Shown here piece by piece: positions 34,358 through 44,281 of a DNA stretch of 64,000 nt (position 1 is its first letter; each line of letters opens with the position of its first letter). Source of the stretch: Pseudomonas sp. GV071. Its GTDB lineage: Bacteria > Pseudomonadota > Gammaproteobacteria > Pseudomonadales > Pseudomonadaceae. The position numbers and the translations under genes are program-made. The notes under the pieces were generated by a model. It ran no database searches. It was not told where the DNA came from and saw only the letters and a program-made list of their open reading frames with translations. Location of the stretch: the NCBI RefSeq assembly GCF_003050835.1, contig NZ_QAOJ01000013.1:1-64000 (forward strand). The letters are read 5' to 3'.

Positions 34358-35236
34358 TCAGCGGCGGCGGCCGCTGATGCGCACCCAGCCGTCTTTTTCG
34401 GCGGTTGGGTCGAGCTCGAATTCTGCGCTGTAGGCGGCGCGAACTTCTTCGGCCTGCTCGGCGAGAATGCCCGACAGTGCCAGGCGGCCATTGGGTTGTA
34501 CCAAGGCGGTAATGGTGTCAGCGAGTTGGACCAGCGGACCGGCGAGAATGTTCGCCACCACCACTTCGGCCTGTTGCTGTGGCAGGTCTTGCGGCAGATA
34601 GAGCGGGAAACGTGCGGGGTCGATGCCGTTGCGCCCGGCGTTATCACGCGAGGCTTCCAGGGCCTGGATGTCGATGTCTGTGCCGACCGCCTGCTTGGCC
34701 CCGAGCAGCAAGGCGGCGATGGCGAGAATGCCCGAGCCGCAGCCGAAATCCAGCACGTCGACACCGTCCAGTTCCTGGCCGTCCAGCCATTCCAGGCACA
34801 GCGCGGTGGTCGGGTGGGTGCCAGTGCCGAAGGCCAGGCCCGGGTCGAGCAGCAGGTTGACCGCAGTAGGTTCCGGCGCGGCGTGCCAGCTCGGCACAAT
34901 CCATAGGCGCTGACCGAAACGCATGGGCTGGAAGTTGTCCATCCAGCTGCGCTCCCAATCCTGGTCTTCGATGCGCTCGACCTGGTGGTCCGGCAAGGTG
35001 CCGCCAGTCAACAAGGTGAGGTGGGCGAGCAGATTGGCTTCATCGACATCGGCTTCGAACAAGGCTAGCAGGTGGGTGCGCGACCACAGCGGTGTGGTGC
35101 CCAGGTCCGGCTCGTAGATCGGTTGGTCTTCGGCGTCCATAAAGGTTACCGACACCGCGCCCACGGACAGCAGGGCGTCTTCGTAGGTTTCTGCCTGTTC
35201 CGGGCTGATGGCGAGACGGACTTGTAACCACGGCAT
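34358..35236 (-). CDS. prmA: Ribosomal protein L11 methyltransferase
   Basis: This 292-residue SAM-dependent enzyme trimethylates ribosomal protein L11. The motif VLDFGCGSGILAIAALLLGA is the SAM-binding loop, and the N-terminal substrate-recognition domain starts MPWLQVRLAISPEQAE. VVVANILAGPLVQLA corresponds to the conserved N-I-L motif. The start at 35236 skips three codons of the open frame. Confidence 0.95.
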   Translation of the reverse strand: MPWLQVRLAISPEQAETYEDALLSVGAVSVTFMDAEDQPIYEPDLGTTPLWSRTHLLALFEADVDEANLLAHLTLLTGGTLPDHQVERIEDQDWERSWMDNFQPMRFGQRLWIVPSWHAAPEPTAVNLLLDPGLAFGTGTHPTTALCLEWLDGQELDGVDVLDFGCGSGILAIAALLLGAKQAVGTDIDIQALEASRDNAGRNGIDPARFPLYLPQDLPQQQAEVVVANILAGPLVQLADTITALVQPNGRLALSGILAEQAEEVRAAYSAEFELDPTAEKDGWVRISGRRR

Positions 35237-35277
35237 AACGAACAACCTCGAAGACGATGCTTATAGAAGAGCGGGCT

Positions 35278-36129
35278 TTAACAGGGCGGCAAGCTTACTT
35301 GAGCAGCCGCCCCCGCACCAGCCGCGCTTGGCGCGGGGTTCAGCCCACGATAGCCCAGGTGGCAGGCGCCGCCGGCGAGCAACGCCGGGAGCAGCAAATT
35401 GACCACAGGCACCAAGGCTAGCAGCAGAACCAGCAAACCAAATGCCAGCATGGCGCCGCGCTGGCCGTTGATGGCTTCGAGCTGCTCGCTGCTGGACACC
35501 AGGCTGGCAAAGGCACTTGGCGTGAGAAAACGCACGTTCAGATATGCCAGCAGCATCACCAGCAGCACGCCATTTACCAGTGGAATCAACAGGCAGGCCA
35601 AGGTGCCGAGGGTAAAACCCAGCCAGGGGCCGAGAATGTAGCGCGCGCCGAGCAGCAGGTTGCCATCGCCCTTCGCCCGTTGTTGCAGGGCCGGGTAATG
35701 GCGCAGCCAGCGGGCCCGCACCTTGCCCATCAACACCCAGCGCAACGCCACGCGAATGCTCAGCACAATCGCGCCGCTGTACAGCACAACCGCCATCACC
35801 AGTGCCAGCGCCGCCACGTACAACACCAGCATGCCCAATGGCCCTGCCATGCCCGCCATACCGCCGCCCCCGCCGCCACTCAGGCTCGGCAGAAAGCCCA
35901 GCACGGCGCCGCCATAGACAATGAAAAACGACAACGCGCCGCAGCCGATACCGATCTGTTCGTAGTAATGGAAAAACACCCAGGTCCAGAACACCGACGC
36001 CAGTATGCAGATACCCGCCGAGCGCAGCAGGATGCCGGGACGCAGGCTGTCCCTGAAGGCCAGGCCGAGGCAGGTAAATGCCTCGCGAAAGGCGGCGACG
36101 ACGTTATCGATAGCGGCTTTGATGGCCAT
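35278..36129 (-). CDS. EI24-domain inner-membrane protein
   Basis: This 283-residue polytopic protein has about six membrane segments and starts MAIKAAIDNVVAAFREAF. The arrangement of amphipathic N-terminal helix, membrane segments and long cytoplasmic parts fits the EI24/CysZ superfamily, which I infer from overall pattern and not from a diagnostic motif. A glycine run (SGGGGGGMAGMAG) sits near residue 90. It lies 41 bases upstream of prmA and may share its transcript. Function unknown. Confidence 0.7.
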   Translation of the reverse strand: MAIKAAIDNVVAAFREAFTCLGLAFRDSLRPGILLRSAGICILASVFWTWVFFHYYEQIGIGCGALSFFIVYGGAVLGFLPSLSGGGGGGMAGMAGPLGMLVLYVAALALVMAVVLYSGAIVLSIRVALRWVLMGKVRARWLRHYPALQQRAKGDGNLLLGARYILGPWLGFTLGTLACLLIPLVNGVLLVMLLAYLNVRFLTPSAFASLVSSSEQLEAINGQRGAMLAFGLLVLLLALVPVVNLLLPALLAGGACHLGYRGLNPAPSAAGAGAAAQVSLPPC

Positions 36130-36149
36130 GACTCATGTCCCTATGAAAC

Positions 36150-36178
36150 GAGAAAGGCCGCTTTATGCGGCCTTTCTC
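36150..36178 (-). terminator. Terminator after the accBC operon
   Basis: A 12-base-pair stem (GAGAAAGGCCGC and its complement) has a TTTAT loop, 15 bases after the accC stop on the minus strand. The arms contain A and T runs, and a T-rich tail follows. Confidence 0.8.
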
Positions 36179-36192
36179 TAGAGCGGTTCCAA

Positions 36193-37536
36193 TTAATGGA
36201 TGCCCAGTTTTTTCTCGAGATAGTGGATGTTGACCCCACCTTTGCAGAAACCTTTATCTCGAACCAGATCACGGTGCAGCGGGATATTGGTTTTGATCCC
36301 GTCGACCACAATCTCATCCAGGGCATTGCGCATACGTGCCATGGCCTCGTCACGGGTGGCCCCGTAGGTGATCAGCTTGCCGATCAGCGAGTCATAGTTC
36401 GGCGGTACGCTGTAGCCGCTGTACAGGTGCGAGTCGACCCGCACGCCATTGCCGCCAGGGGCATGGAAGTGCTTGACCTTGCCGGGGCTCGGCATGAAGG
36501 TCGAAGGGTCTTCGGCGTTGATGCGGCACTCCAGGGCGTGCCCACGGATCACTACATCTTCTTGCTTGATCGATAGCTTGTTGCCAGCGGCGATGCTGAG
36601 CATCTCCTTGACGATATCGATGCCGGTGACCATCTCCGATACCGGGTGCTCCACCTGAACGCGGGTGTTCATCTCGATAAAGTAGAACGCGCCATTCTCG
36701 TAGAGGAACTCGAAGGTGCCGGCGCCACGGTAGCCAATGTCGATACAGGCTTTGACGCAGCGGGCGAATACTTCCTGGCGAGCTTTTTCGTCGATGCCTG
36801 GGGCCGGCGCTTCTTCCAGCACCTTCTGGTGGCGGCGTTGCAGCGAGCAGTCGCGGTCACCCAGGTGAATGGCGTTGCCTTGGCCGTCGGACAATACCTG
36901 CACTTCCACGTGACGTGGGTTGGTGAGGAATTTTTCCAGGTAGACCATCGGGTTGCCGAACGCAGCACCGGCTTCGGTGCGGGTCAGCTTGGCCGATTTG
37001 ATCAGATCGTCTTCGTCATGCACGACACGCATGCCACGACCACCGCCGCCGCCAGCGGCCTTGATGATCACTGGGTAACCCACTTCACGACCAATACGCA
37101 GAGCAGTTTCTTCGTCTTCCGGCAGCGGGCCGTCGGAACCCGGCACGGTCGGCACGCCGGCAGCGATCATGGCGTGCTTGGCCGAAACCTTGTCGCCCAT
37201 CAGGCGAATGGTTTCGGCTTTCGGGCCAATAAAGGCAAAACCGGATTTCTCCACCTGTTCGGCGAAGTCGGCGTTTTCGGCGAGGAACCCGTAGCCGGGG
37301 TGAATGGCGGTGGCGCCGGTCACTTCGGCCGCGGCGATGATCGCCGGAATATGCAGGTAGGATTTGTTCGCGGGGGCAGGGCCGATACACACCGTCTCGT
37401 CTGCCAGACCCAGGTGCATCAGCTCACGGTCGGCGGTGGAGTACACCGCGACAGTCTTGATCCCCAGTTCCTTGCAGGCGCGCAGGATGCGCAGGGCAAT
37501 TTCACCGCGGTTGGCGATCAGCACTTTTTCCAACAT
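36193..37536 (-). CDS. accC: Acetyl-CoA carboxylase biotin carboxylase subunit
   Basis: This 447-residue ATP-grasp enzyme carboxylates biotin on AccB in the first committed step of fatty-acid synthesis. The motifs LIANRGEIALRILRA, KAAGGGGGRGMRVV (ATP-binding loop) and EMNTRVQVEHPVSEMVTG are canonical. The ATG at 37536 gives the standard length. It lies 17 bases after accB. Confidence 0.97.
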   Translation of the reverse strand: MLEKVLIANRGEIALRILRACKELGIKTVAVYSTADRELMHLGLADETVCIGPAPANKSYLHIPAIIAAAEVTGATAIHPGYGFLAENADFAEQVEKSGFAFIGPKAETIRLMGDKVSAKHAMIAAGVPTVPGSDGPLPEDEETALRIGREVGYPVIIKAAGGGGGRGMRVVHDEDDLIKSAKLTRTEAGAAFGNPMVYLEKFLTNPRHVEVQVLSDGQGNAIHLGDRDCSLQRRHQKVLEEAPAPGIDEKARQEVFARCVKACIDIGYRGAGTFEFLYENGAFYFIEMNTRVQVEHPVSEMVTGIDIVKEMLSIAAGNKLSIKQEDVVIRGHALECRINAEDPSTFMPSPGKVKHFHAPGGNGVRVDSHLYSGYSVPPNYDSLIGKLITYGATRDEAMARMRNALDEIVVDGIKTNIPLHRDLVRDKGFCKGGVNIHYLEKKLGIH

Positions 37537-37553
37537 CGCAGGCTCTCCGCGGT

Positions 37554-38009
37554 TCAAACGATGGTGAACAGCGGTTGGTCGTACTCAACCGGCTGGCCGT
37601 TTTCCACCAAGATGGATTCGATGACGCCGCTGGTTTCAGCTTCGATGTGGTTCATCATTTTCATCGCTTCGACGATGCACAGAATGTCGCCTTTCTTCAC
37701 GCTCTGGCCGACTTCAACGAACGCTGGCGAAGTCGGTGCCGGGGTGCGGTAGAAGGTACCGACCATTGGCGAGCGCACCACGTTGCCATTGAGCTTGGCA
37801 GCTGCCGGTGCAGCATCGGCAACCGGCGCAGCAGCCACAGGGGCGGCAGCAGGAGCAGGGGCGGCGAAGACTTGTGGAGCGGGGGCGTATTGCGGCTGTT
37901 TGCCGTGACGGCTGATGCGTACGGACTCTTCGCCCTCACGGATCTCCAGCTCATCGATGCCGGACTCTTCCAGCAGCTCGATCAATTTCTTAACTTTACG
38001 AATATCCAT
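37554..38009 (-). CDS. accB: Acetyl-CoA carboxylase biotin carboxyl carrier protein
   Basis: This 151-residue carrier protein has an N-terminal part (MDIRKVKKLIELLEESGI), an alanine/proline-rich linker (about 45-75), and a C-terminal biotinyl domain with VEAMKMMNHIEAE, where the central lysine is biotinylated. It is 24 bases after aroQ and is followed by accC. Confidence 0.97.
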   Translation of the reverse strand: MDIRKVKKLIELLEESGIDELEIREGEESVRISRHGKQPQYAPAPQVFAAPAPAAAPVAAAPVADAAPAAAKLNGNVVRSPMVGTFYRTPAPTSPAFVEVGQSVKKGDILCIVEAMKMMNHIEAETSGVIESILVENGQPVEYDQPLFTIV

Positions 38010-38033
38010 AAGTAGCAACTCCCAAGGAAGAGG

Positions 38034-38477
38034 TCAGGGGCGTTCAAGTTGTTCCAGGGCAGCCTCCAGGGCCAGCCGGTAACCGCTGGCGCCAAGGCCG
38101 CAGATCACACCTACAGCAACATCCGAAAAGTAGGAGTGATGGCGGAAAGGTTCTCTCTTGTGCACGTTAGAGAGGTGCACTTCGATGAATGGGATGCTCA
38201 CCGCCAGCAACGCGTCACGTAATGCGACGCTTGTATGCGTAAAAGCTGCCGGATTGATAAGAATGAAGTCCACCGCTTCGCTGCGGGCGGCGTGAATACG
38301 CTCGATCAGCTCGTACTCGGCATTGCTCTGCAAGTACATCAGATGGTGGCCGGCTTCACGGGCACGGCGCTCCAGATCGAGGTTGATTTGTTCCAGCGTG
38401 GTGGCGCCGTAGACGCCTGGTTCGCGTGTGCCCAACAGATTCAGGTTGGGGCCATGCAGCACCAGCAAGGTGGCCAT
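38034..38477 (-). CDS. aroQ: Type II 3-dehydroquinate dehydratase
   Basis: This 147-residue enzyme removes water from 3-dehydroquinate in the shikimate pathway. HGPNLNLLGTREPGVYG, with the catalytic arginine and tyrosine, and NPAAFTHTSVALRDAL are type II hallmarks. The ATG at 38477 gives the usual length. It precedes accB in the same order as in P. aeruginosa. Confidence 0.96.
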   Translation of the reverse strand: MATLLVLHGPNLNLLGTREPGVYGATTLEQINLDLERRAREAGHHLMYLQSNAEYELIERIHAARSEAVDFILINPAAFTHTSVALRDALLAVSIPFIEVHLSNVHKREPFRHHSYFSDVAVGVICGLGASGYRLALEAALEQLERP

Positions 38478-38608
38478 GAGGGTATGTTCCTTATTGTTTT
38501 TGCCATTCAACGCTGCGCCGGACTATGCCGCAGGCAGGTTGGGCATGTCCAGTTCTCAGCAGTAGCTAGCACGATAGCAGCAGATTGCTGCAAATATAGG
38601 TCTGCTCG

Positions 38609-40396
38609 TCAGCGCGCGCCGGCCGTGCGCAGGCGTTCGGCGAAGGTCGCGGCGTCAACTTCACCTACGACACGGATATCCGCCCATTCGTCACCGTTGG
38701 GGGCGAAAAACAGAATTGCCGGTGGGCCGAACAGTTTGTAGCGGTCGAGCAGAGTGCGTTGTTCTTCCGTGCTGTCGGTGATGTCGAAGCGCACCAGGCG
38801 GTAGCGGCCGAGCTGGCTGGTGACCTCCGGGGCGTGCAGCACTTCGCGTTCAATCACCTTGCAGCTGATGCACCAGTCGGCGTACCAATCCAGCAGCAAC
38901 GGTTGGTTGGCGGCTTTCGCGGCGGCGAGGGCGGCGTCCAGTTCGGCTGGGGTTTTGACCGTTTGCCAGGTGCTGGTCACAGGTGCCGCACCGGCCACCG
39001 CCACCGATTCAGACGGGCGACCAAGCGGGCGCAGCGGATCACTTTCACCCCGTAAGGCGCCGACCCAGGCGCTGATGCCGTACACCAGCAAGATCAGGCC
39101 GAGCAACTGTGCCAGGCGCGCACGCGGCGCCTTGTAGCTGAACTCCAGCGCACCGAGGAACAGCGCCACGCCGACTGCCAGCAGACCCCAAAGCGCCAAC
39201 GCCAGACTTGGCGGCAACACCCGCTCAAGCATCCACACCGAAACGGCCAGCAGCAGCACGCCAAACGCATTGCGCACGGTCACCATCCAGGTGCCGCCTT
39301 TGGGCAGCAAGGTGCCGCCGCCAACAGCGAACAATACCAACGGTGCGCCCATGCCCAGGCCCAAGGCGAACAGCTTCAAGCCGCCGCCCAAGGCATCGCC
39401 GCTGGCGCTGATATAGAGCAGTGCGCCGGCCAGTGGCGCCGACACGCAGGGCGAAACCAGCAAGCTGGAGACCACGCCCAACAACGCCGCACCCCACAAC
39501 GAGCCGGCTTTGGCAGTGCCGGCCATGCGGTCCAGCGGCTCGCTGATAAACCGCGGCAGACGCAGTTCGAAGACGCCAAACATGGCCAAGGCAAACAGGC
39601 TGAAAAACAACGCGAACGGCACCAGCACCCAGGCCGACTGCAGGCGCGCCTGCAGATTCAGCTCAGCGCCGAACACGCCCATCAGCGCGCCAAGCAAGGC
39701 AAAACACGCCGCCATCGGCAGCACATAGGCGAGCGACAGGCTCAATCCGCGCAGCCCGCCAATCTGCCCACGCAGCACTACGCCGGAAAGAATCGGCAGC
39801 ATCGGCAGCACACAGGGGGTGAACGTCAGGCCCAGGCCGGCGACAAAAAACAGCAGCAGTTCATGCCAGCTCCAAGCGGTTACCGGCGTGCTTGCCGGGC
39901 TACTGATAGCGGCGGATGGATTGCTCGGCGCCGCCTTGCCATCGAGTTCCAGGCGCTCGGTTTCCGGTGGGTAGCACAGGCCTTTATCGGCGCAGCCCTG
40001 GTAGGTAACGAACAGGGTGTAGGGCAGGTTGTAGGCGTTTTTCAGTGGCAGCTCGACATCGAGAATGCCGTGGTACACCTCGACGTCGCCAAAGTATTCG
40101 TCGTGCTTTTTTTCACCGGGCGGCAATTGCGCCGCACCGTTGCCGACGTCGGTCGGTTCGATGCGGAACTGAAAGCGGTGGCGGTACAGGTAGTAGCCGT
40201 CGGTGGCGACGAAACGCAGCGTGACCTTGTCGGCGGTGTTTTCCACCACGCTCAATTTGAACGCTTCACGCACCGGCAAGAAATCGGCGCTGTTATTCAG
40301 CGGCGCACCGAGGGTGGCGCTGGGGCGGTTATCCAGAAGACTGGCGCTGACAGGCAGGGCGAGCAACAGCAGAAACAGGCTGAGCAGGCGGCGCAT
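38609..40396 (-). CDS. dsbD: Thiol:disulfide interchange protein DsbD
   Basis: This 595-residue inner-membrane reductase carries electrons from cytoplasmic thioredoxin to periplasmic DsbC and similar proteins. Order: signal peptide; N-terminal DsbD-alpha domain with CADKGLC; eight-segment membrane domain with TPCVLPMLP and SPCVSAPLAG; and a C-terminal thioredoxin domain with WYADWCISCK. All six redox cysteines are visible. The ATG at 40396 (MRRLLSLFLLLLALPVSA) starts the signal peptide; the upstream open frame is probably not translated. Confidence 0.94.
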   Translation of the reverse strand: MRRLLSLFLLLLALPVSASLLDNRPSATLGAPLNNSADFLPVREAFKLSVVENTADKVTLRFVATDGYYLYRHRFQFRIEPTDVGNGAAQLPPGEKKHDEYFGDVEVYHGILDVELPLKNAYNLPYTLFVTYQGCADKGLCYPPETERLELDGKAAPSNPSAAISSPASTPVTAWSWHELLLFFVAGLGLTFTPCVLPMLPILSGVVLRGQIGGLRGLSLSLAYVLPMAACFALLGALMGVFGAELNLQARLQSAWVLVPFALFFSLFALAMFGVFELRLPRFISEPLDRMAGTAKAGSLWGAALLGVVSSLLVSPCVSAPLAGALLYISASGDALGGGLKLFALGLGMGAPLVLFAVGGGTLLPKGGTWMVTVRNAFGVLLLAVSVWMLERVLPPSLALALWGLLAVGVALFLGALEFSYKAPRARLAQLLGLILLVYGISAWVGALRGESDPLRPLGRPSESVAVAGAAPVTSTWQTVKTPAELDAALAAAKAANQPLLLDWYADWCISCKVIEREVLHAPEVTSQLGRYRLVRFDITDSTEEQRTLLDRYKLFGPPAILFFAPNGDEWADIRVVGEVDAATFAERLRTAGAR

Positions 40397-40494
40397 GGAA
40401 ATCTCGCTAAGAAGAAAGTGCGCGCAATCATAGCGGAAAGCGTCAGCGCGTGGCCTTGGGCGAATCGCCACAGGGATTTTCGGGGGAGCAAAAA

Positions 40495-40559
40495 GCATCG
40501 CGGCTAAAGCCCCCCACAAAAGACCGCAGTTCCCTGTGGGAGGGGCTTTAGCCGCGATG
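40495..40559. repeat. REP-type inverted repeat pair
   Basis: The arms read ATCGCGGCTAAAGCCCC on the left and the complementary GGGGCTTTAGCCGCGAT on the right, separated by about 25 bases. The element lies between the chemoreceptor gene stop and dsbD. Confidence 0.85.
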
Positions 40560-40579
40560 GCCCTGACGCGATGTCCCGA

Positions 40580-42544
40580 TCAAACGCGAAACGCCTGCAC
40601 GGCGGTGTGCAATTGCCCACCCAACGCCTGCAACTGCTCACCCTGGCTACGCCCGTGATCAATGCGCTCCAGGTTGTCGCCACCCAATTGGTGAATGCGC
40701 TCGCTGTGCCCACGAATCTCACTGACCGCGCCACTCTGCTGGGCCGTGGCATCGGCAATCCGCTCGGCCATGCTGGCGATGGTGCGGATCGCGGTGACGA
40801 TTTCATCCAGCGCGCCATCGGCAGCCTGGGCCTGGTTGGCGGTGGCTTCGGCATGACCGACCTGCGCCCGCATGGCCTCCAGGGATTGCCCCGCTGCCTG
40901 CTGCAGACGACCAATCAACTGCTGGATCTCACCGGTAGCCCCCGCCGTGCGTTGTGCCAGGGTGCGCACCTCTTCAGCCACCACGGCAAACCCGCGGCCA
41001 CTTTCCCCGGCCCGTGCCGCTTCAATGGCTGCGTTCAGGGCGAGCAGGTTGGTCTGGTCAGCAATTGATCGAATTACCGTCAGCACACTGCCGATGGTGG
41101 CGGTTTCGGCGGCCAGGCGTTCGATCGCCTGGGCGTTGCCCTGCACCTCGCTGACCAGGGTATGCATGCCGGTCAGGCTCTGACCAATCACCGTCTGGCC
41201 TTGCTCCAAGGCACGGCCGGCTTCGCGGCTGGCATCGGCGGCCTGGCTGGCGTCGCCGGCCACTTGTTGAATGGTCGACTCAAGATCGCCCAAAGCGTCG
41301 CGAATCTGCTCGGTGTCGCCGGCCTGGCGTTCGGCGCCGCTGTGCAGGCCGTTGCTCAGTTCGGCCAGGGTGCGGCTGCTGCCGGCCACTTGCTCGGCGT
41401 GCTGGCGAATGGTGCCGACCAGGTCCACTAGATACGCGCGCAGACGATTGAGCGACTCTTCGATATCGCGCAGCTCGCGGGTTTTCGAGTCGAGCACAAT
41501 GCCCTCGGCGAAGTTGCCCTGGGCCCAGGCCGACAGTGAGGGCGCCAGGTGGCCAAGCACGGTGCTCAGACGGCGCTGAATACGGTCGATGACCAGCGCG
41601 ATCAACAGAATCAGGCCGATCATGGCGCCCTGCAGCATGCGCACCTGCCACTGGATACGGCCGTATTCGGCGCGTACGGCTGGGGCCAACTCGTCAAGGG
41701 CGTGCTGGCTGGCTTTGACCTTGTCCTGGGTTTTGCTCGCCAACGCAGCGCGGTTCTGAATCAGCTCGCGGGTACGGGTCAGCTCGGCGGGGTAGCGTTT
41801 GATCAGGCTGACCAGGTCGCGTTTCAGCGCGATGCCGCGGTCCTCTGCTGCGCTGGCACTGGCGTCGCTGGCGATGCCCATCATCGAGGCGAAGTCGTCT
41901 GCGCTGGAGTTGCTGGCCTCGGCCACCCCCAGCAACGGCAAAGCCTGCAGGGCGTCGGCTTGCTGGTTGAGGAGCGCCACTTCGCGTTCCACGTCGCCGG
42001 CCAGTTCGTCGCGGCCGCTGCTCACCAGTTTGCCGCGGGCATGGCTCAAGCGCGAAAGGTGCACGGCGGCGGTGAACAGTGGCGCGCGGTAGGCGGCGCT
42101 GCTGTCTGCCGAGCCGCTGTCGGCGTAGCTGCTGAGTTGTTCCAAGGCGCCGGAAATTTCCCGTTCGGCTTGCAGCAGCAGCCCTTGCGGATCGCCGGCC
42201 AGCTTGCCGGCCGCGAGCAGTTCGCTGCTGGTGAAGTTCTGTAGTTCGCTGAGGCTGGGGCGCAGGTTGGCAGCCAGTTCCGGCGGCAGTTCATCGGTGG
42301 CTTTCTGTAATGCTTCGATGGCCTGGCTGGCGCTGCTATGGCGCAGGGCGTCGCCGCTGCCGAGGTAGTCCTGAATATTGTTCGCCACCTCAACCTGAAA
42401 ACGCTGCGACAGATTCAGGTATTGCTCCATCAGCTGGTAAGGGCGCTCCAGCGCGCGTTGCGACCACCAGAGCGTGGCGCCCAGGGCCACGCACACGGCA
42501 ACGAGCAGGGCGGTGTTGAGGTTGGTGAGGTGTTTCAGGCGCAT
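40580..42544 (-). CDS. ctpL: Methyl-accepting chemotaxis protein (CtpL position)
   Basis: This 654-residue chemoreceptor has a first membrane segment (TALLVAVCVALGATLWW, about residues 10-28). A large helical periplasmic domain follows (about 30-300), then a second membrane segment (GAMIGLILLIALVID), HAMP-like linker and long coiled-coil signalling domain with GRGFAVVAEEVRTLAQRT. In P. aeruginosa the gene between dsbD and gcbA is ctpL (PA4844), a receptor for low-phosphate and chlorinated aniline sensing; the symbol here rests on that gene order. The ATG at 42544 is chosen over 42577 because it places the first membrane segment close to the N-terminus. Confidence 0.82.
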   Translation of the reverse strand: MRLKHLTNLNTALLVAVCVALGATLWWSQRALERPYQLMEQYLNLSQRFQVEVANNIQDYLGSGDALRHSSASQAIEALQKATDELPPELAANLRPSLSELQNFTSSELLAAGKLAGDPQGLLLQAEREISGALEQLSSYADSGSADSSAAYRAPLFTAAVHLSRLSHARGKLVSSGRDELAGDVEREVALLNQQADALQALPLLGVAEASNSSADDFASMMGIASDASASAAEDRGIALKRDLVSLIKRYPAELTRTRELIQNRAALASKTQDKVKASQHALDELAPAVRAEYGRIQWQVRMLQGAMIGLILLIALVIDRIQRRLSTVLGHLAPSLSAWAQGNFAEGIVLDSKTRELRDIEESLNRLRAYLVDLVGTIRQHAEQVAGSSRTLAELSNGLHSGAERQAGDTEQIRDALGDLESTIQQVAGDASQAADASREAGRALEQGQTVIGQSLTGMHTLVSEVQGNAQAIERLAAETATIGSVLTVIRSIADQTNLLALNAAIEAARAGESGRGFAVVAEEVRTLAQRTAGATGEIQQLIGRLQQAAGQSLEAMRAQVGHAEATANQAQAADGALDEIVTAIRTIASMAERIADATAQQSGAVSEIRGHSERIHQLGGDNLERIDHGRSQGEQLQALGGQLHTAVQAFRV

Positions 42545-42673
42545 AGACAGGACCCGACCGGTAACACATGGCGTCAAAACGCCATGACTGGCTGTAAAGT
42601 CCTGAATTTATTGCTCTTTCATTGCAGGCTGATGACAGCGTGACGGGCGTCACGCTTTTTCCTGGGTGGCCAG

Positions 42674-44281
42674 TCAGCTTTGGAAGATTTCCACCCGGTT
42701 GCGCCCGCCATGCTTGGCCACATACAGGGCCTGGTCGGCCTGTTTGGACAAGGCGGCGCTGTCGACTTCGTCGTGCATCTGGGCGATGCCGCAGCTGAAG
42801 GTGCAGGACAGATCCTGCGGCGTGGCCGGGTAGTGGATTTCGGCAAAACGCTGGCGAATGCCATCCAGTACTTTGGCAGCGGTGGCCGCATCGGTGTTGG
42901 GCAACACCACGGCAAATTCTTCGCCGCCATAACGGCCAATGTGATCGGTCTTGCGCAGGCGTTGCTTGAGGAACAGCGCCAGGCTTTTGATCACCCGGTC
43001 GCCCATGGGGTGGCCATAGACGTCGTTGACCTTCTTGAAATGGTCGATGTCGAGCATGGCGAAGGTCACCGGCTGATTGTCGCGGCGGGCGCGGGTGCGC
43101 GCGTCGTCGAGCAACTGCAGGATGTGGGTGTGGTTGTAGAGGCCGGTGAGGCTGTCACGCACCATCCGCGACTTCAGGTTGCGCGCCCGCTCGGCACGGT
43201 TGCGCACGGTGGCGATCAGATGGCGTGGCTTGATCGGTTTGGTCAGGAAGTCGTCGCCGCCTTCGCTCATGGCGTCCAGCTGTTTATCCAGATCGTCTTC
43301 GGCCGACAGGTAAATGATCGGCACGCTCACATAACGGTCGTTGTGGCGAATCACTTGGGCCAGCTCGGTGCCGCTGCACTCGGGCATGTACATGTCGAGA
43401 ATGATCAGGTCAGGCTGAAATTCGGCCAGCGCGCTCATCGCCTTGATGGGGTCGGTGAGCGTGTGGGTAATAATGCCGGCGCTGTTCAGCACTCGCTCGG
43501 TGTGGGTGGCCTGGGCGCGGGAGTCGTCGATCACCAGCACGCGGAACGGCTCGTACTGGCTGACATGGGTCAGCACTTCGATGCGCTCGAGCAGGGTCGA
43601 AGCGTCCAGGCTGCCGGTGAAAAACTCCTGGCCGCCGGCACGCACAGCGGCGAGGCGGGTAGGGGTGTCGGTTTCTTCTTCGCTGTAGAACAGCAGGGGC
43701 AGTTTCTGCTCGAGGTCCTGCTGCACTTCGTTGGCCAGTTCCAGGCCAAGGCCTACACCTGCGAAATCCACTTCCATGACGATGGCCGCCGGGTGGCGCT
43801 CACGCATGGCGGCGCGAAAGGCATTGGCATTGGCGAACGACTGCGCGCTCAAGCCAAAGAACTCCAGTTGCTGAGCCAGGCGCTCGGCGCGCTCGCGGTC
43901 TTGCAGCCCCAGGTACACGGGCTTGCGCAGTGGCGGCAGAAAGGTTTGTTCGTATTGATCGCCATGGCGCAGCCCGGTGCGCGACAGGCGTTGCATCAAC
44001 TGATTGAGTTCGGTGATCAGGGCGCTGTTCAGGCGGCCTTTGTTGGCGCCGCTGGCTTCCAGGCACTGGCCGATGCTGCGCGCCAGCTGTGCGTGTTCGT
44101 CCTGACCGAAGCGCTCGGCGTAGCGCAGCAAACGCAGGTTGGCCTCGGCCAGTTCGCTGTCGTTCCACTCCCGCTCCTGCAGCCGTTGCCACACTTCCAG
44201 CACTTGCCGCGCCTGGTGAATGACGCGCTGGGCGAAGTGGTGTTTGAGGCGATCACTGCTGAGGTCTTCTTGCTCGGACAT
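42674..44281 (-). CDS. gcbA: Diguanylate cyclase with two receiver-like domains, GcbA type
   Basis: This 535-residue response regulator makes cyclic di-GMP. Order: a helical N-terminal region (1-115); a degenerate receiver (acidic pair missing, EVDFAG where the phospho-aspartate should be); an intact receiver (LVIDDS, LDMYMPECSG, lysine in LTKPIKP); and a GGDEF domain with RYGGEEFAVVLPNTD. RKTD five residues before GGEEF is a standard inhibitory I-site. GcbA/AdcA in P. fluorescens and PA4843 in P. aeruginosa hold this place and promote attachment. Close to retS in the same block. Confidence 0.86.
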   Translation of the reverse strand: MSEQEDLSSDRLKHHFAQRVIHQARQVLEVWQRLQEREWNDSELAEANLRLLRYAERFGQDEHAQLARSIGQCLEASGANKGRLNSALITELNQLMQRLSRTGLRHGDQYEQTFLPPLRKPVYLGLQDRERAERLAQQLEFFGLSAQSFANANAFRAAMRERHPAAIVMEVDFAGVGLGLELANEVQQDLEQKLPLLFYSEEETDTPTRLAAVRAGGQEFFTGSLDASTLLERIEVLTHVSQYEPFRVLVIDDSRAQATHTERVLNSAGIITHTLTDPIKAMSALAEFQPDLIILDMYMPECSGTELAQVIRHNDRYVSVPIIYLSAEDDLDKQLDAMSEGGDDFLTKPIKPRHLIATVRNRAERARNLKSRMVRDSLTGLYNHTHILQLLDDARTRARRDNQPVTFAMLDIDHFKKVNDVYGHPMGDRVIKSLALFLKQRLRKTDHIGRYGGEEFAVVLPNTDAATAAKVLDGIRQRFAEIHYPATPQDLSCTFSCGIAQMHDEVDSAALSKQADQALYVAKHGGRNRVEIFQS

